Shown in pieces: positions 9,731 to 17,827 of a DNA stretch of 64,000 nucleotides; positions within the stretch are counted from its first letter, which is position 1; every line of letters begins with the position of its first letter. The translations under genes were made by a program, and so were the position numbers. Source of the stretch: Kaistella chaponensis (GTDB taxonomy: Bacteria; Bacteroidota; Bacteroidia; Flavobacteriales; Weeksellaceae); assembly GCF_900156725.1 (NCBI RefSeq), contig NZ_FTOI01000001.1, positions 1-64,000 on the forward strand, written 5' to 3'. A model generated the notes under the pieces. The model ran no database searches and was not told the DNA's origin. It was given only the letters and a program-made list of their open reading frames with translations.

Positions 9731-11176
9731 TTAAATCGTCGTTAATCTTAATGTATTGGTTTTTCCGCCTTCATACGCTGGAGTAGCGTTGAGGTTGATC
9801 ACGAAATCGCCGTTTTCTACAAAACCGTGGGTGTGCGCCAACATATTTACCTGTACGATGGTTTCATCGGTCGATTTTTGCATGTCGTAATAGTACGCGC
9901 GTACGCCCCAAAGCAAGTTAAGCATCGTTAAAACTCTTTTGTTAGAACTGAAAACAATGATATTCGAGTTTGGTCGGTGTGCAGAAATTTGGAAAGCCGT
10001 GTAGCCAGAATAAGTGAGGGTAATAATCGCCTCCACATTGGTTGATTTTGCAATTCTTACCGCTGCAAGACAAACTCTGTTGGTAATGAAGCGCTCATCA
10101 ATACAATTAAATTCACGTTCGATCGGAGAATTTTTCGTTTGGTAAAAATGGGTTTGCTCAATGTTTTTTACGATTTTCGACATGTTTTTTACCACATCTA
10201 CAGGATATCTTCCAACGGAAGTTTCGCCTGAAAGCATTACCGCATCGGCACCGTCTAATACGGAGTTTGCAACGTCATTTACTTCAGCTCTTGTTGGTGT
10301 TAAACTGGTGATCATGGTTTCCATCATTTGGGTGGCGATAATCACGGGTTTCGAATGTTTTCTTGCGATTTCTACCAAATTTTTCTGAATGGCCGGAACT
10401 TCTTCCATCGGAACTTCTACGCCCAAATCTCCACGAGCTACCATTAAACCATCGCATTCCTGAAGAATTTCTTCAATATTTTTTACCCCTTCTGGTTTTT
10501 CAATTTTAGCAATGATCGGCGTTTTGTGCTTGTTAGTAGGATGGTTTTTCATGATTTCTTTCAAATCAATAATATCCTGCGCATGACGAACGAATGACAA
10601 TGCAATCCAATCCAATTCTAAATCGAGCATGAAATTAGCATCCTCAATATCTTTTTCAGTTAAAGCTGGAAGCGACACATTGGTGTTCGGTAAATTCACT
10701 CCTTTTTTAGAACTCAGCGGTCCACCTTGAATGGTTTTTGCTCGTACAGTGTCGATATTGTTGGTCTCTAAAACCTCCAAGACTAATTTACCATCATCGA
10801 TCAAAATTCTTTCTCCTGCCTTTACATCTTGAGGAAACTTTTGATAGGTCATGTACACCATTTTAGAATCCCCTTCAATTTTTTCATTGGTGAAGGTTAA
10901 GATGTCGCCTGGATTCAGATAGGAACCTTCTTTTACTACGCCAACACGAAGTTTCGGGCCTTGTAAATCACCGAGAATACCTACAGAAAATCCGTATTCC
11001 TGATTCAATTCTCGAATCATTTGTACGTTTCTGGAAACTAAATCGTAATCTGCGTGTGAGAAATTTATTCTGAAAACATCTGCACCGGCTTGAATGAGCT
11101 GTAAAATGACTTCTTTGTCAGAAGAGGCTGGTCCAAGGGTTGCGATGATTTTTGTTTTTTTTAAATATTTATTCAT
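9731..11176 (-). CDS. pyk: Pyruvate kinase
   Basis: Catalyses phosphoenolpyruvate + ADP to pyruvate + ATP, the last step of glycolysis, in the cytoplasm; 481 residues, normal length. It begins KKTKIIATLGPASSD, with the DVFRINFSHADY and ILGDLQGPKLRVG segments, the catalytic signature IIAKIEKPEGVKNIEEI, then GLMVARGDLGVEVP and IIATQMMETM. Last gene of the acpP-fabF-rnc-IPExxxVDY-pyk operon; its ATG overlaps the end of the upstream gene by 8 bp, so translation is probably coupled. Confidence 0.97.
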   Translation of the reverse strand: MNKYLKKTKIIATLGPASSDKEVILQLIQAGADVFRINFSHADYDLVSRNVQMIRELNQEYGFSVGILGDLQGPKLRVGVVKEGSYLNPGDILTFTNEKIEGDSKMVYMTYQKFPQDVKAGERILIDDGKLVLEVLETNNIDTVRAKTIQGGPLSSKKGVNLPNTNVSLPALTEKDIEDANFMLDLELDWIALSFVRHAQDIIDLKEIMKNHPTNKHKTPIIAKIEKPEGVKNIEEILQECDGLMVARGDLGVEVPMEEVPAIQKNLVEIARKHSKPVIIATQMMETMITSLTPTRAEVNDVANSVLDGADAVMLSGETSVGRYPVDVVKNMSKIVKNIEQTHFYQTKNSPIEREFNCIDERFITNRVCLAAVRIAKSTNVEAIITLTYSGYTAFQISAHRPNSNIIVFSSNKRVLTMLNLLWGVRAYYYDMQKSTDETIVQVNMLAHTHGFVENGDFVINLNATPAYEGGKTNTLRLTTI

Positions 11177-11642
11177 AATATTGAATTATTTGATAAAGCT
11201 CTTCGATAGGGCTTAGTGGAAAATGTTGTATTGGAAACATAAGATTTTCCGGGAGCAAAATTAAGGAAAAATCATTAAATGGTTCCGATGTTTTCAGGAG
11301 ATAATCGACATCCTGAAAATGATTCAGCAGGAATTTGGTTTCCTGTTCTCCTGAAAATAATTCGTTCGAAACTTTTTTCTGAATATGTTGGGAGGATTTG
11401 TTTGCAATAAACTGAAAACAAACTTTCGAATCACAATGAAAACCTTCAAACCTGGGAAAAAAATAGTCGTTGTACGCGCCGCAGTACACTAAATCTGCAA
11501 TTCTAGTTAATTTGAAAGAGTTGCGTACATTGAGTTGGTAAAAAAATTCATGTTCTGGAACTTCTTTTGCGAGACGAATTAAACCTAAAGTTATTTCTTC
11601 ATCTTCGTCTTCAATTTCAAGCAGTATCTTTTGAGATTTCAA
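11169..11642 (-). CDS. IPExxxVDY family protein
   Basis: A 157-residue cytoplasmic protein of unknown function that in Flavobacteriia is characteristically found between rnc and pyk, as here. The name-giving C-terminal motif appears in degenerate form (FSLILLPENLMF). The start is TTG at 11642, inside the 3' end of rnc (26-bp overlap); no earlier ATG is available. The N-terminal half is rich in Asp and Glu (LEIEDEDEEI). No signal peptide, membrane segment or catalytic motif is visible. Operon placement suggests coordinated expression with lipid synthesis, RNA processing and glycolysis, but says nothing firm about function. Confidence 0.8.
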   Translation of the reverse strand: MKSQKILLEIEDEDEEITLGLIRLAKEVPEHEFFYQLNVRNSFKLTRIADLVYCGAYNDYFFPRFEGFHCDSKVCFQFIANKSSQHIQKKVSNELFSGEQETKFLLNHFQDVDYLLKTSEPFNDFSLILLPENLMFPIQHFPLSPIEELYQIIQYYE

Positions 11643-12381
11643 GGATGCTTTGTTTTTTGTTTAGGATATAAAAGGCTCTCTGTGCGGCTTTTTCTTCCGC
11701 TTTTTTCTTAGAGGTTTCTGTAGCATTTGAAATCTTTTCCTCATCCAGCCAGACAACACTTCGGAAAACTAAGTTTTTGTTGGGCTGCATTTCTTCGCAG
11801 GTTTCGTATTTGATGGTCACTTTTTTTTTCTGTCCCCATTCTAAAAGTAACCCTTTGTAGCTCACGATTTTATTTTCGAGCTTATTCATCTCCGACGGTG
11901 TTAGAAGTCTTTCCAGAACGACTTTTCGGCAGGTTTCATAATCCAGGTCTAGGTAAAGTGCGCCTACCAAAGACTCCAAAAGATTTCCCGAAATATTTTC
12001 GCTTAAAATTGTAGTAGAATCATATTGCAAAAATTTCGTGAGTTGCAGTTCATTACCCAATTTATTTAGATTTTTGCGGTTCACAATTTTCGATTTCATT
12101 TGGGTAAGGTAACCTTCATTTGCATCGGGATAAGTTGTGAATAGATGACACGAAATAATCGCTCCCAATACTGAATCTCCTAAAAATTCGAGTCTTTCGT
12201 AATTTTTAATTTCTTTGTTTCGGGAAGATGTTTTTAATGAAAATGCTTCGCGGTAAAGATGGATATTCTGTTGTCCGCAACCCGTAATTTTAGTGAGTTC
12301 GGTACTGAAAATATAGTCTTTTTCCGAAAGTTTTTTTTTTCTGTTGACGAGGAATTGAGAAAGATATTTCTTTAACTCCAT
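11617..12381 (-). CDS. rnc: Ribonuclease III
   Basis: Double-strand-specific endoribonuclease that matures rRNA and cleaves structured RNAs; 254 residues. The catalytic signature YERLEFLGDSVLGAIIS starts at residue 61, and the second acidic cluster LLESLVGALYLD follows. The C-terminal dsRNA-binding domain ends with KKAEEKAAQRAFYIL. It sits 12 bp after fabF and overlaps the next gene, so it is in the middle of the operon. The N-terminus is basic (VNRKKKL), as often seen in Bacteroidota RNase III. Confidence 0.95.
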   Translation of the reverse strand: MELKKYLSQFLVNRKKKLSEKDYIFSTELTKITGCGQQNIHLYREAFSLKTSSRNKEIKNYERLEFLGDSVLGAIISCHLFTTYPDANEGYLTQMKSKIVNRKNLNKLGNELQLTKFLQYDSTTILSENISGNLLESLVGALYLDLDYETCRKVVLERLLTPSEMNKLENKIVSYKGLLLEWGQKKKVTIKYETCEEMQPNKNLVFRSVVWLDEEKISNATETSKKKAEEKAAQRAFYILNKKQSILEISKDTA

Positions 12382-12393
12382 CTGTAAATTTTC

Positions 12394-13638
12394 TTAGATT
12401 TTAGTGAAAAGTACACAGGCATTGTGTCCACCGAAACCGAAGGTATTGCTCATCGCTATATTTACTTCCTTTTTTACCGCATTGTTAAAGGTAAAATTAA
12501 GTCGGCTGTCAATTTTTTCATCATCTGTAAAATGATTGATGGTAGGTGGTACAATTCCATGAGTTATGCTGTTCAGTATGGCAATCGCTTCAATCACGCC
12601 AGCTGCACCAAGTAAGTGACCCGTAACTGATTTGGTAGAATTAATTTGAATGTCGAAAGCGTGTTCACCAAATAATCGAGAAATTGCGTTTGATTCTGCA
12701 ATGTCACCCAATGGAGTAGAAGTACCATGCATATTGATGTGATCTACTTCGTCGGCTGTTACACCTGCATCTTCTAAACAATTTTTCATTACCAGATAAG
12801 CGCCTAAACCTTCAGGATGAGGAGCGGTCATGTGATAAGCATCTGCACTCATTCCACCTCCAGTTAATTCTGCGTAAATCGTAGCGCCACGTTTTATTGC
12901 GTGTTCATATTCTTCTAAAATAATGGTTCCTGCTCCTTCTCCTAAAACAAAACCATCTCGGTCTTTATCAAAAGGTCGTGAAGCGGTTTTTGGATCATCA
13001 TTTCTGGTAGAAAGTGCCATCATCGCATTAAAACCACCAACACCACTTGCTGTAATTGCAGCTTCAGAACCACCACAAACAATGACGTCGGCTTTGCCTA
13101 ACTGAATGAGCATTTTACCGTCAATCAAAGCATTTGCAGAGGAAGCACACGCTGAAACAGTAGTGTAATTCGGTCCGTGAAATCCGTATTCAATAGAAAT
13201 TTGACCTCCAGTAATATCGGCGATCATTTTTGGGATAAAGAAAGGATTAAATCGAGGAATATCTGTTCCTGCCCACTCTAAAACTTCTTTTTCAAAAGTT
13301 GATAAGCCACCAATTCCAGAACCCCAGATCACCCCAACTCTGTTTTTGTCCACATGGTCTTCGATAATCCTAGAATGTTCTACGGCTTCTCTTGCGGCAA
13401 CGAGTCCGAACTGCGTGTTTCGGTCCATTTTTTTTGATTCTTTCTTATCGAAATAATTCAATGGATCGAAATTTTTTACTTCGCAGGCGAATTTGGTTTT
13501 GAAATTTGTGGCATCAAAAAGAGTAATAGGAGCAGCACCGCTCTCACCTTTCACAAGGCTTTCCCAGTAATCTTTGGCATTATTTCCAACAGGCGTAATA
13601 GCGCCGAAACCGGTAACAACTACTCTTTTTAATTCCAT
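12394..13638 (-). CDS. fabF: Beta-ketoacyl-ACP synthase II
   Basis: Condensing enzyme of type II fatty acid synthesis, elongating acyl-ACP with malonyl-ACP; 414 residues, normal length. The nucleophile Cys lies in TVSACASSANAL, and the two catalytic His in HINMHGTSTPLGD and STKSVTGHLLGAAG. The C-terminal NTFGFGGHNACVLF is standard. It lies 27 bp after acpP, its substrate carrier. Confidence 0.97.
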   Translation of the reverse strand: MELKRVVVTGFGAITPVGNNAKDYWESLVKGESGAAPITLFDATNFKTKFACEVKNFDPLNYFDKKESKKMDRNTQFGLVAAREAVEHSRIIEDHVDKNRVGVIWGSGIGGLSTFEKEVLEWAGTDIPRFNPFFIPKMIADITGGQISIEYGFHGPNYTTVSACASSANALIDGKMLIQLGKADVIVCGGSEAAITASGVGGFNAMMALSTRNDDPKTASRPFDKDRDGFVLGEGAGTIILEEYEHAIKRGATIYAELTGGGMSADAYHMTAPHPEGLGAYLVMKNCLEDAGVTADEVDHINMHGTSTPLGDIAESNAISRLFGEHAFDIQINSTKSVTGHLLGAAGVIEAIAILNSITHGIVPPTINHFTDDEKIDSRLNFTFNNAVKKEVNIAMSNTFGFGGHNACVLFTKI

Positions 13639-13665
13639 AAATTTTTTTTTCGTTGAGATCGAATA

Positions 13666-13905
13666 TTATTTGTTCACTACTTCTTCAATATAAGCAACAG
13701 CGTGTCCTACAGTGGTGATTTTTTCTGCTTGATCATCAGGAATTTGGATGTTAAATTCCTTTTCGAATTCCATAATTAATTCTACAGTATCCAATGAATC
13801 AGCTCCTAAATCGTTAGTAAAGCTAGCTTCTGGAGTAACTTCTGTTTCCTCAACGTCGAGTTTATCAGCGATAATAGCCTTTACTCTTGATGCAATGTCT
13901 GACAT
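13666..13905 (-). CDS. acpP: Acyl carrier protein
   Basis: Small acidic carrier (79 residues) that holds fatty acyl intermediates on a phosphopantetheine attached to Ser37 in [16 protein letters not shown]. First gene of the five-gene operon ending with pyk. Confidence 0.97.
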   Translation of the reverse strand: MSDIASRVKAIIADKLDVEETEVTPEASFTNDLGADSLDTVELIMEFEKEFNIQIPDDQAEKITTVGHAVAYIEEVVNK

Positions 13906-13937
13906 AGTAATTTATTTTAATAAGTTGTTAATTGCTG

Positions 13938-13945
13938 CAAATATA
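13938..13945 (-). promoter_or_regulatory. -7 promoter box of the acpP operon (TATATTTG)
   Basis: On the minus strand TATATTTG, a perfect TAnnTTTG match, lies about 33 bp before the acpP ATG. The rest of the gap, 13946-14205, is AT-rich with no open frame or clear hairpin that I can support. Confidence 0.55.
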
Positions 13946-14205
13946 TAAAATTCTTTATAATTTGAAGTTTTTTTAGAAATAATTAATCATTAATAGGCTT
14001 AATAAATCGATTGTTTTGCAATCCGCTTATTTGCCAATACTTACAGAAAATTTTAGAAAATGTTCTTTGTAAATTCTAAATTCAGCAGCTGAAGATTTAT
14101 TAATAGTAATGATCATTCATGTAAATTAAGAAAGGATTATTAAGCGAAATAGAAATAAAAAGGAGTCCTCTGTTTTTCTAAGTGATTTGTGAGCTTCTGT
14201 TTTTT

Positions 14206-15135
14206 CTATACCATAAACCATTCATTAACTAAAGCTGCAGCTAATTTTGAAGTTCGTTCTGCAATATCGTGGGTTGGATTCACCTCGCAGACATCTAAAG
14301 CTTTCAATTTTTGTGAATCTAAAATATGTTTATAAAAATGCATAAAGGAAGCGTCGGCAAAAATTCCATTGTAGGCAGAAGCAGAAACTCCGGGAGCGAT
14401 TGAAGCATTGAAAACGTCCATGCAAATGGTAACGTAAAGTAGGTCGGCTTCTTCTACGAAATCATCGATTTTTGAATAAACATTGGGGAGGTTTTCAAAG
14501 AAAATTTCATCTGCTAAAATGTATTTCATTCCGTTTTTGTGGGCAATGTCAAAAAGCTTTAAGGTATTCGAATTGCGCTGAATTCCAATATGTAAGGAGT
14601 GCAGTTTTTCTTCTTGCGCAATTTGCCAAAATCCCGTTCCCGATGTTGAACCCACTTTCAAATCTATTTCCCGATTATCAAAATGTGCATCTATATTAAT
14701 GATGCCAATTTTTTTATTCGGAAAAGCTTTTCTAATACCAGAATAATGAGCGTACATGGATTCATGGCCGCCTCCGAAAACTACTGATCTGCCGCCTTTT
14801 TCTAATGTTTTTTGAACTTTTTCAGCCAGAAGATTTTGAGCCTGCTCCAAATTTTCGTCCCGATAACTATCGGGATTGCATTCCAAATTTCCAAAATCTT
14901 TTAAAGAAAAATCTGGATTTACAACCGGAAAATTCGCGCAATTTTTTCTGATGAAATCGGGAGCGTCTTTCGCACCGACTCTTCCTTTGTTTCTTTTCAC
15001 GCCTTCATCCACCGCAAATCCGTGTAAAACGAAATCATTCGGTAAAATATTTTCGTAATTATTTTCCAAAGAGACCCTTTGAAAAATTCTGTGATATAAA
15101 GGTTCATCACCATCGAAACGTCCAGTCCAGATCAT
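14206..15135 (-). CDS. Arginase-superfamily ureohydrolase, HutG-like formimidoylglutamase
   Basis: 309-residue member of the manganese ureohydrolase superfamily. Metal-binding segments are GGGHE, NIDAHFDNR and TICMDVFNASIAPGVSA, followed by the substrate-binding CEVNPTHD. In the second metal motif the usual DxD reads C-M-D, which may alter the metal site. Length and sequence are closest to the HutG-type enzymes of Bacteroidota, which hydrolyse formimidoylglutamate in histidine breakdown, but no other hut genes are present. It follows paaA by 15 bp and is the last gene of that cluster. An 18-bp palindrome (14858-14875) lies within the coding sequence and encodes NPDSYRD. Substrate is uncertain: agmatine or arginine is less likely because speB is at 44565. 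Confidence 0.78.
   Translation of the reverse strand: MIWTGRFDGDEPLYHRIFQRVSLENNYENILPNDFVLHGFAVDEGVKRNKGRVGAKDAPDFIRKNCANFPVVNPDFSLKDFGNLECNPDSYRDENLEQAQNLLAEKVQKTLEKGGRSVVFGGGHESMYAHYSGIRKAFPNKKIGIINIDAHFDNREIDLKVGSTSGTGFWQIAQEEKLHSLHIGIQRNSNTLKLFDIAHKNGMKYILADEIFFENLPNVYSKIDDFVEEADLLYVTICMDVFNASIAPGVSASAYNGIFADASFMHFYKHILDSQKLKALDVCEVNPTHDIAERTSKLAAALVNEWFMV
14858..14875. repeat. 18-bp palindrome inside the HutG-like gene
   Basis: TCCCGATAACTATCGGGA is a near-perfect palindrome that differs at one base from the intergenic copy TCCCGATAGCTATCGGGA at 43172-43189. It is in frame and encodes part of NPDSYRDEN. Confidence 0.7.
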
Positions 15136-15150
15136 AAATTATATTTTCAC

Positions 15151-16095
15151 TTAAAGATTTGCAGTTTCATGCTTCATATTTCCCGCAAAAGCCATCGCCG
15201 CATCTTTCACCCAAGAATGTTCACGTTGAGCTTTTCTTTTCGTTTCCAAACGCTTTTTGTTGCAAGGTCCGTTTCCTTTCAAAACTTCCATAAATTCATC
15301 CCAAGGTAAATCTCCGAAATCGTAATGTTGTCTTTCTTCGTTCCATTTTAAATTTTCATCCGGAACTTTTAATCCTAAAAATTCTGCCTGAGAAACCGTA
15401 ACATCCACAAATCTTTGACGCAAATCATCATTGCTTTCTCTTTTTACCCGATAATTCATGGATTTCTTTGAATTTGGAGAATCGGAATCGTTTGGTCCAA
15501 ACATCATCAAAGCTGGCCACCAAAAGCGGTTCAAAGCTTGCTGTGCTAAATCTTTTTGCTCTTTTGTTCCTCGACAAAGCGTCATCAAAATTTCATAACC
15601 CTGTCTTTGATGAAAAGATTCCTCTTTGCAAATTCTTACCATCGCTCTGGAATAAGGTCCGTAAGAATTCCCCATCAACATGACCTGATTCATAATTGCA
15701 GCGCCATCAACTAACCAACCGATCGCTCCAATATCTGCCCAGGAAAGTGCAGGATAATTGAAAATGCTGGAATATTTTGCTTTTCCGGAAAGCATATCGT
15801 TGTACGTAGAATCGCGGTCTGCAGCAATTTCTCCGTTGTTCAAAGTTTCTGTTGCAGCATATAAATAAAGTCCGTGTCCGGCTTCATCCTGAATTTTTGC
15901 CAAAAGTGCCATTTTTCTTCTTAAAGTTGGCGCACGGGAAATCCAGTTAGCTTCCGGAAGCATTCCTACAATCTCGGAATGGGCGTGCTGAGAAATTTGG
16001 CGAACCAACAGTTTTCTGTAATCATCGGGCATTACATCTTTTGGTTCTACTTTATTTTCGTCTTGAACGTATTCTAAAAATTTTTCCTGATTCAT
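15151..16095 (-). CDS. paaA: 1,2-phenylacetyl-CoA epoxidase subunit A
   Basis: Catalytic di-iron subunit of the ring-epoxidising monooxygenase of aerobic phenylacetate breakdown; 314 residues, normal length. Iron ligands are visible in [14 protein letters not shown] and [13 protein letters not shown], with the family segments [14 protein letters not shown] and [14 protein letters not shown]. It normally works in a complex with structural PaaC and with PaaB, PaaD and the reductase PaaE. Here only a PaaE-like reductase is upstream, and the other subunits are not in the window. Followed directly by the HutG-like gene. Confidence 0.93.
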   Translation of the reverse strand: MNQEKFLEYVQDENKVEPKDVMPDDYRKLLVRQISQHAHSEIVGMLPEANWISRAPTLRRKMALLAKIQDEAGHGLYLYAATETLNNGEIAADRDSTYNDMLSGKAKYSSIFNYPALSWADIGAIGWLVDGAAIMNQVMLMGNSYGPYSRAMVRICKEESFHQRQGYEILMTLCRGTKEQKDLAQQALNRFWWPALMMFGPNDSDSPNSKKSMNYRVKRESNDDLRQRFVDVTVSQAEFLGLKVPDENLKWNEERQHYDFGDLPWDEFMEVLKGNGPCNKKRLETKRKAQREHSWVKDAAMAFAGNMKHETANL

Positions 16096-16122
16096 CTTAA
16101 TTTTTTTAAATTAATCATTTAA

Positions 16123-16380
16123 TTAGATAGAGGGAATTGCAGTTTCCTCTGGAATGTACAATCCAATTCTGCCTTCCGAAAATTCACCAACGACAAAAGT
16201 GATGGTTTTTTCAGCGCTTTTTATTTCGTATTGATTGAATAAATAAGGATTTCCACTTAATGGACCAATTACTTCAATCTTTCTTTCGGAACAATTCCAA
16301 TAATGATTCCAAATGTTGATTCCTTCGATTTTAAATTCTTTGTCAACTTCTATTAAAGAAACAAATTTCCAGTTTTGCAT
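16123..16380 (-). CDS. Hypothetical protein between paaE and paaA
   Basis: An 85-residue soluble protein (starts MQNWKFVSLIEVDKEFKI) that occupies the place where another epoxidase subunit might be expected, but it shows none of the PaaB pattern (WEVF...HVGSLHA...GVSIWVV). It is 17 bp after the reductase gene and 27 bp before paaA, so certainly co-transcribed. It is beta-rich, with a single Cys and no membrane segment. I do not recognise the family; a small accessory or substitute subunit is possible but unproven. Confidence 0.7.
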   Translation of the reverse strand: MQNWKFVSLIEVDKEFKIEGINIWNHYWNCSERKIEVIGPLSGNPYLFNQYEIKSAEKTITFVVGEFSEGRIGLYIPEETAIPSI

Positions 16381-16397
16381 TTTTTTAAATTTAAAAA

Positions 16398-17486
16398 TTA
16401 TACATCATAATTCAGCATCACCACATTTGTTGTCGGGTGACATTGACAGGTCAAAACAAAACCGCGCGCAACTTCATCTTCGGTCAACGCGAAATTTTTC
16501 TCCATAAAAACTTCACCTTCCATCACTTGTGCTTTGCAAGTACAGCAAACGCCGCCTTTGCACGCGAATGGAACCGGAAGTTTATCGTTCAACGCCTGAT
16601 CCAAAATACTTCTTTTCTTAGAATTCAGGTGAAAAGAATATTCATCATCATCAATGATTAAAGTGACCATGCTTTCCAAGTTCGGAATGGCCTTAAATTC
16701 ATCGCTCATTTCAGAACTTTCTCCGTCGTCCGGCGCCGAATAATACTCATACATTACTTGCAATGAAGGAACTTTTTTGTCTTTTTTCAGATAATCCCCA
16801 ATTCCTTTGATCATTTCAGAAGGTCCACAAATAAAATAGGTAGAATCCTGGACAGGAATTTCCGGAAATTTTTCAAAAATAAGATCCAGTTTTTCCGCGG
16901 AAATTCTGCCTTCAAAAAGTTCATCTTCGAAATGTTTTTCTCTCGAAACCAGATAGAAGACTTTTAATTTTCCTTCAAACTGCGCTACTAAAGCATCAAT
17001 TTCTTTTTTAAAAATAATTTCAGCGAAACTTTTATTGCTAAAAATCAAATATCCGTTGCTTTTCGGTTCTTGATAAAGTGCTTCTTTTAGATTCGATAAA
17101 ACGGGAGAAATTCCACTTCCTGCCGCTAAACCAATGTAATTTTTTTCATTCGATGGATGATAATGCGTGTAGAAATGTCCGGAAGGAGCCATGACTTCAA
17201 CAAAATCCCCCAATTTTAAAACCTGATTTAAATAAGTGGAAACTTTTCCATTATCGAGGTGTTTGACCAGGATTTCCAGATCGCCGTTTCCTTCACTTGG
17301 TGCGTTGACAATCGAGTAACTTCTTCGCAGATCTTCTTCGCCCATCAGAAATCGTACATTGATGTATTGCCCTTGTTTAAAGGTAAATTCATGTCTTAAT
17401 TCGGGCGGAATTGCAAAAGCGATGTGAACACAATCGTTCGTTTCCTTGCTTACTTTTGTCGTTTTTAATGAATGAAAATGGTGCAT
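16398..17486 (-). CDS. paaE: PaaE-like ferredoxin-NAD(P)H reductase
   Basis: Electron-transfer subunit for the phenylacetyl-CoA epoxidase. An N-terminal FAD domain (QYINVRFLMGEEDLRRSYSI) is followed by an NAD(P)-binding region (GLAAGSGISPVLSNL, CGPSEMIKG) and a C-terminal plant-type 2Fe-2S domain with CKGGVCCTC (Cx4Cx2C) and a final Cys in LTCQCHP. The ATG at 17486 (MHHFHSLKT, 362 residues) is preferred over the upstream TTG-type start at 17522 because the promoter box covers 17520-17527. First gene of the cluster paaE-unknown-paaA-hutG-like. Confidence 0.9.
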   Translation of the reverse strand: MHHFHSLKTTKVSKETNDCVHIAFAIPPELRHEFTFKQGQYINVRFLMGEEDLRRSYSIVNAPSEGNGDLEILVKHLDNGKVSTYLNQVLKLGDFVEVMAPSGHFYTHYHPSNEKNYIGLAAGSGISPVLSNLKEALYQEPKSNGYLIFSNKSFAEIIFKKEIDALVAQFEGKLKVFYLVSREKHFEDELFEGRISAEKLDLIFEKFPEIPVQDSTYFICGPSEMIKGIGDYLKKDKKVPSLQVMYEYYSAPDDGESSEMSDEFKAIPNLESMVTLIIDDDEYSFHLNSKKRSILDQALNDKLPVPFACKGGVCCTCKAQVMEGEVFMEKNFALTEDEVARGFVLTCQCHPTTNVVMLNYDV

Positions 17487-17519
17487 AAATAATGTTAAAT
17501 ATATAAAAGGTGAGTTCAA

Positions 17520-17527
17520 CAAATATA
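17520..17527 (-). promoter_or_regulatory. -7 promoter box of the paaE cluster (TATATTTG)
   Basis: Perfect TAnnTTTG on the minus strand, about 33 bp before the chosen paaE ATG. The divergent gap 17528-17827 also must hold the clpB promoter. In it I see a perfect 10-bp palindrome AGGAATTCCT at 17761-17770, 58 bp before the clpB start, which could be an operator but is not a known heat-shock element. Nothing else is evident. Confidence 0.55.
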
Positions 17528-17827
17528 CTTATTTTTTAGAAGCTAAAAATAGATGATTAATTTCAGAGTAATAAAAAATTTAAACAGCTCTTTTATGTCT
17601 TACCTTTAGAATATGATAATACAAATGTGGAAATATTGTCTGATTATCAAGGTGTTAAAATTTATATTTCGGAAATTCTGACAGTATTTTTTTAAGAAAA
17701 TTGAATAAGTATAGTTTTTGAGAGCATCTCATCGAATGATTATAATTGATTAGAAAAAGTAGGAATTCCTCCTAAAAAATTGAGTTTCTACTATTTCTAA
17801 AATTTTTAACCTTTAAAAAAAATAACA

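Noticed and set aside
16123-16380. PaaB identity for the 85-residue protein
   Set aside because: The size and place fit, but none of the PaaB sequence pattern is present.
17761-17770. AGGAATTCCT as a heat-shock operator for clpB
   Set aside because: A 10-bp palindrome of this kind is not a known regulator site and occurs once. It is mentioned only in the gap description.
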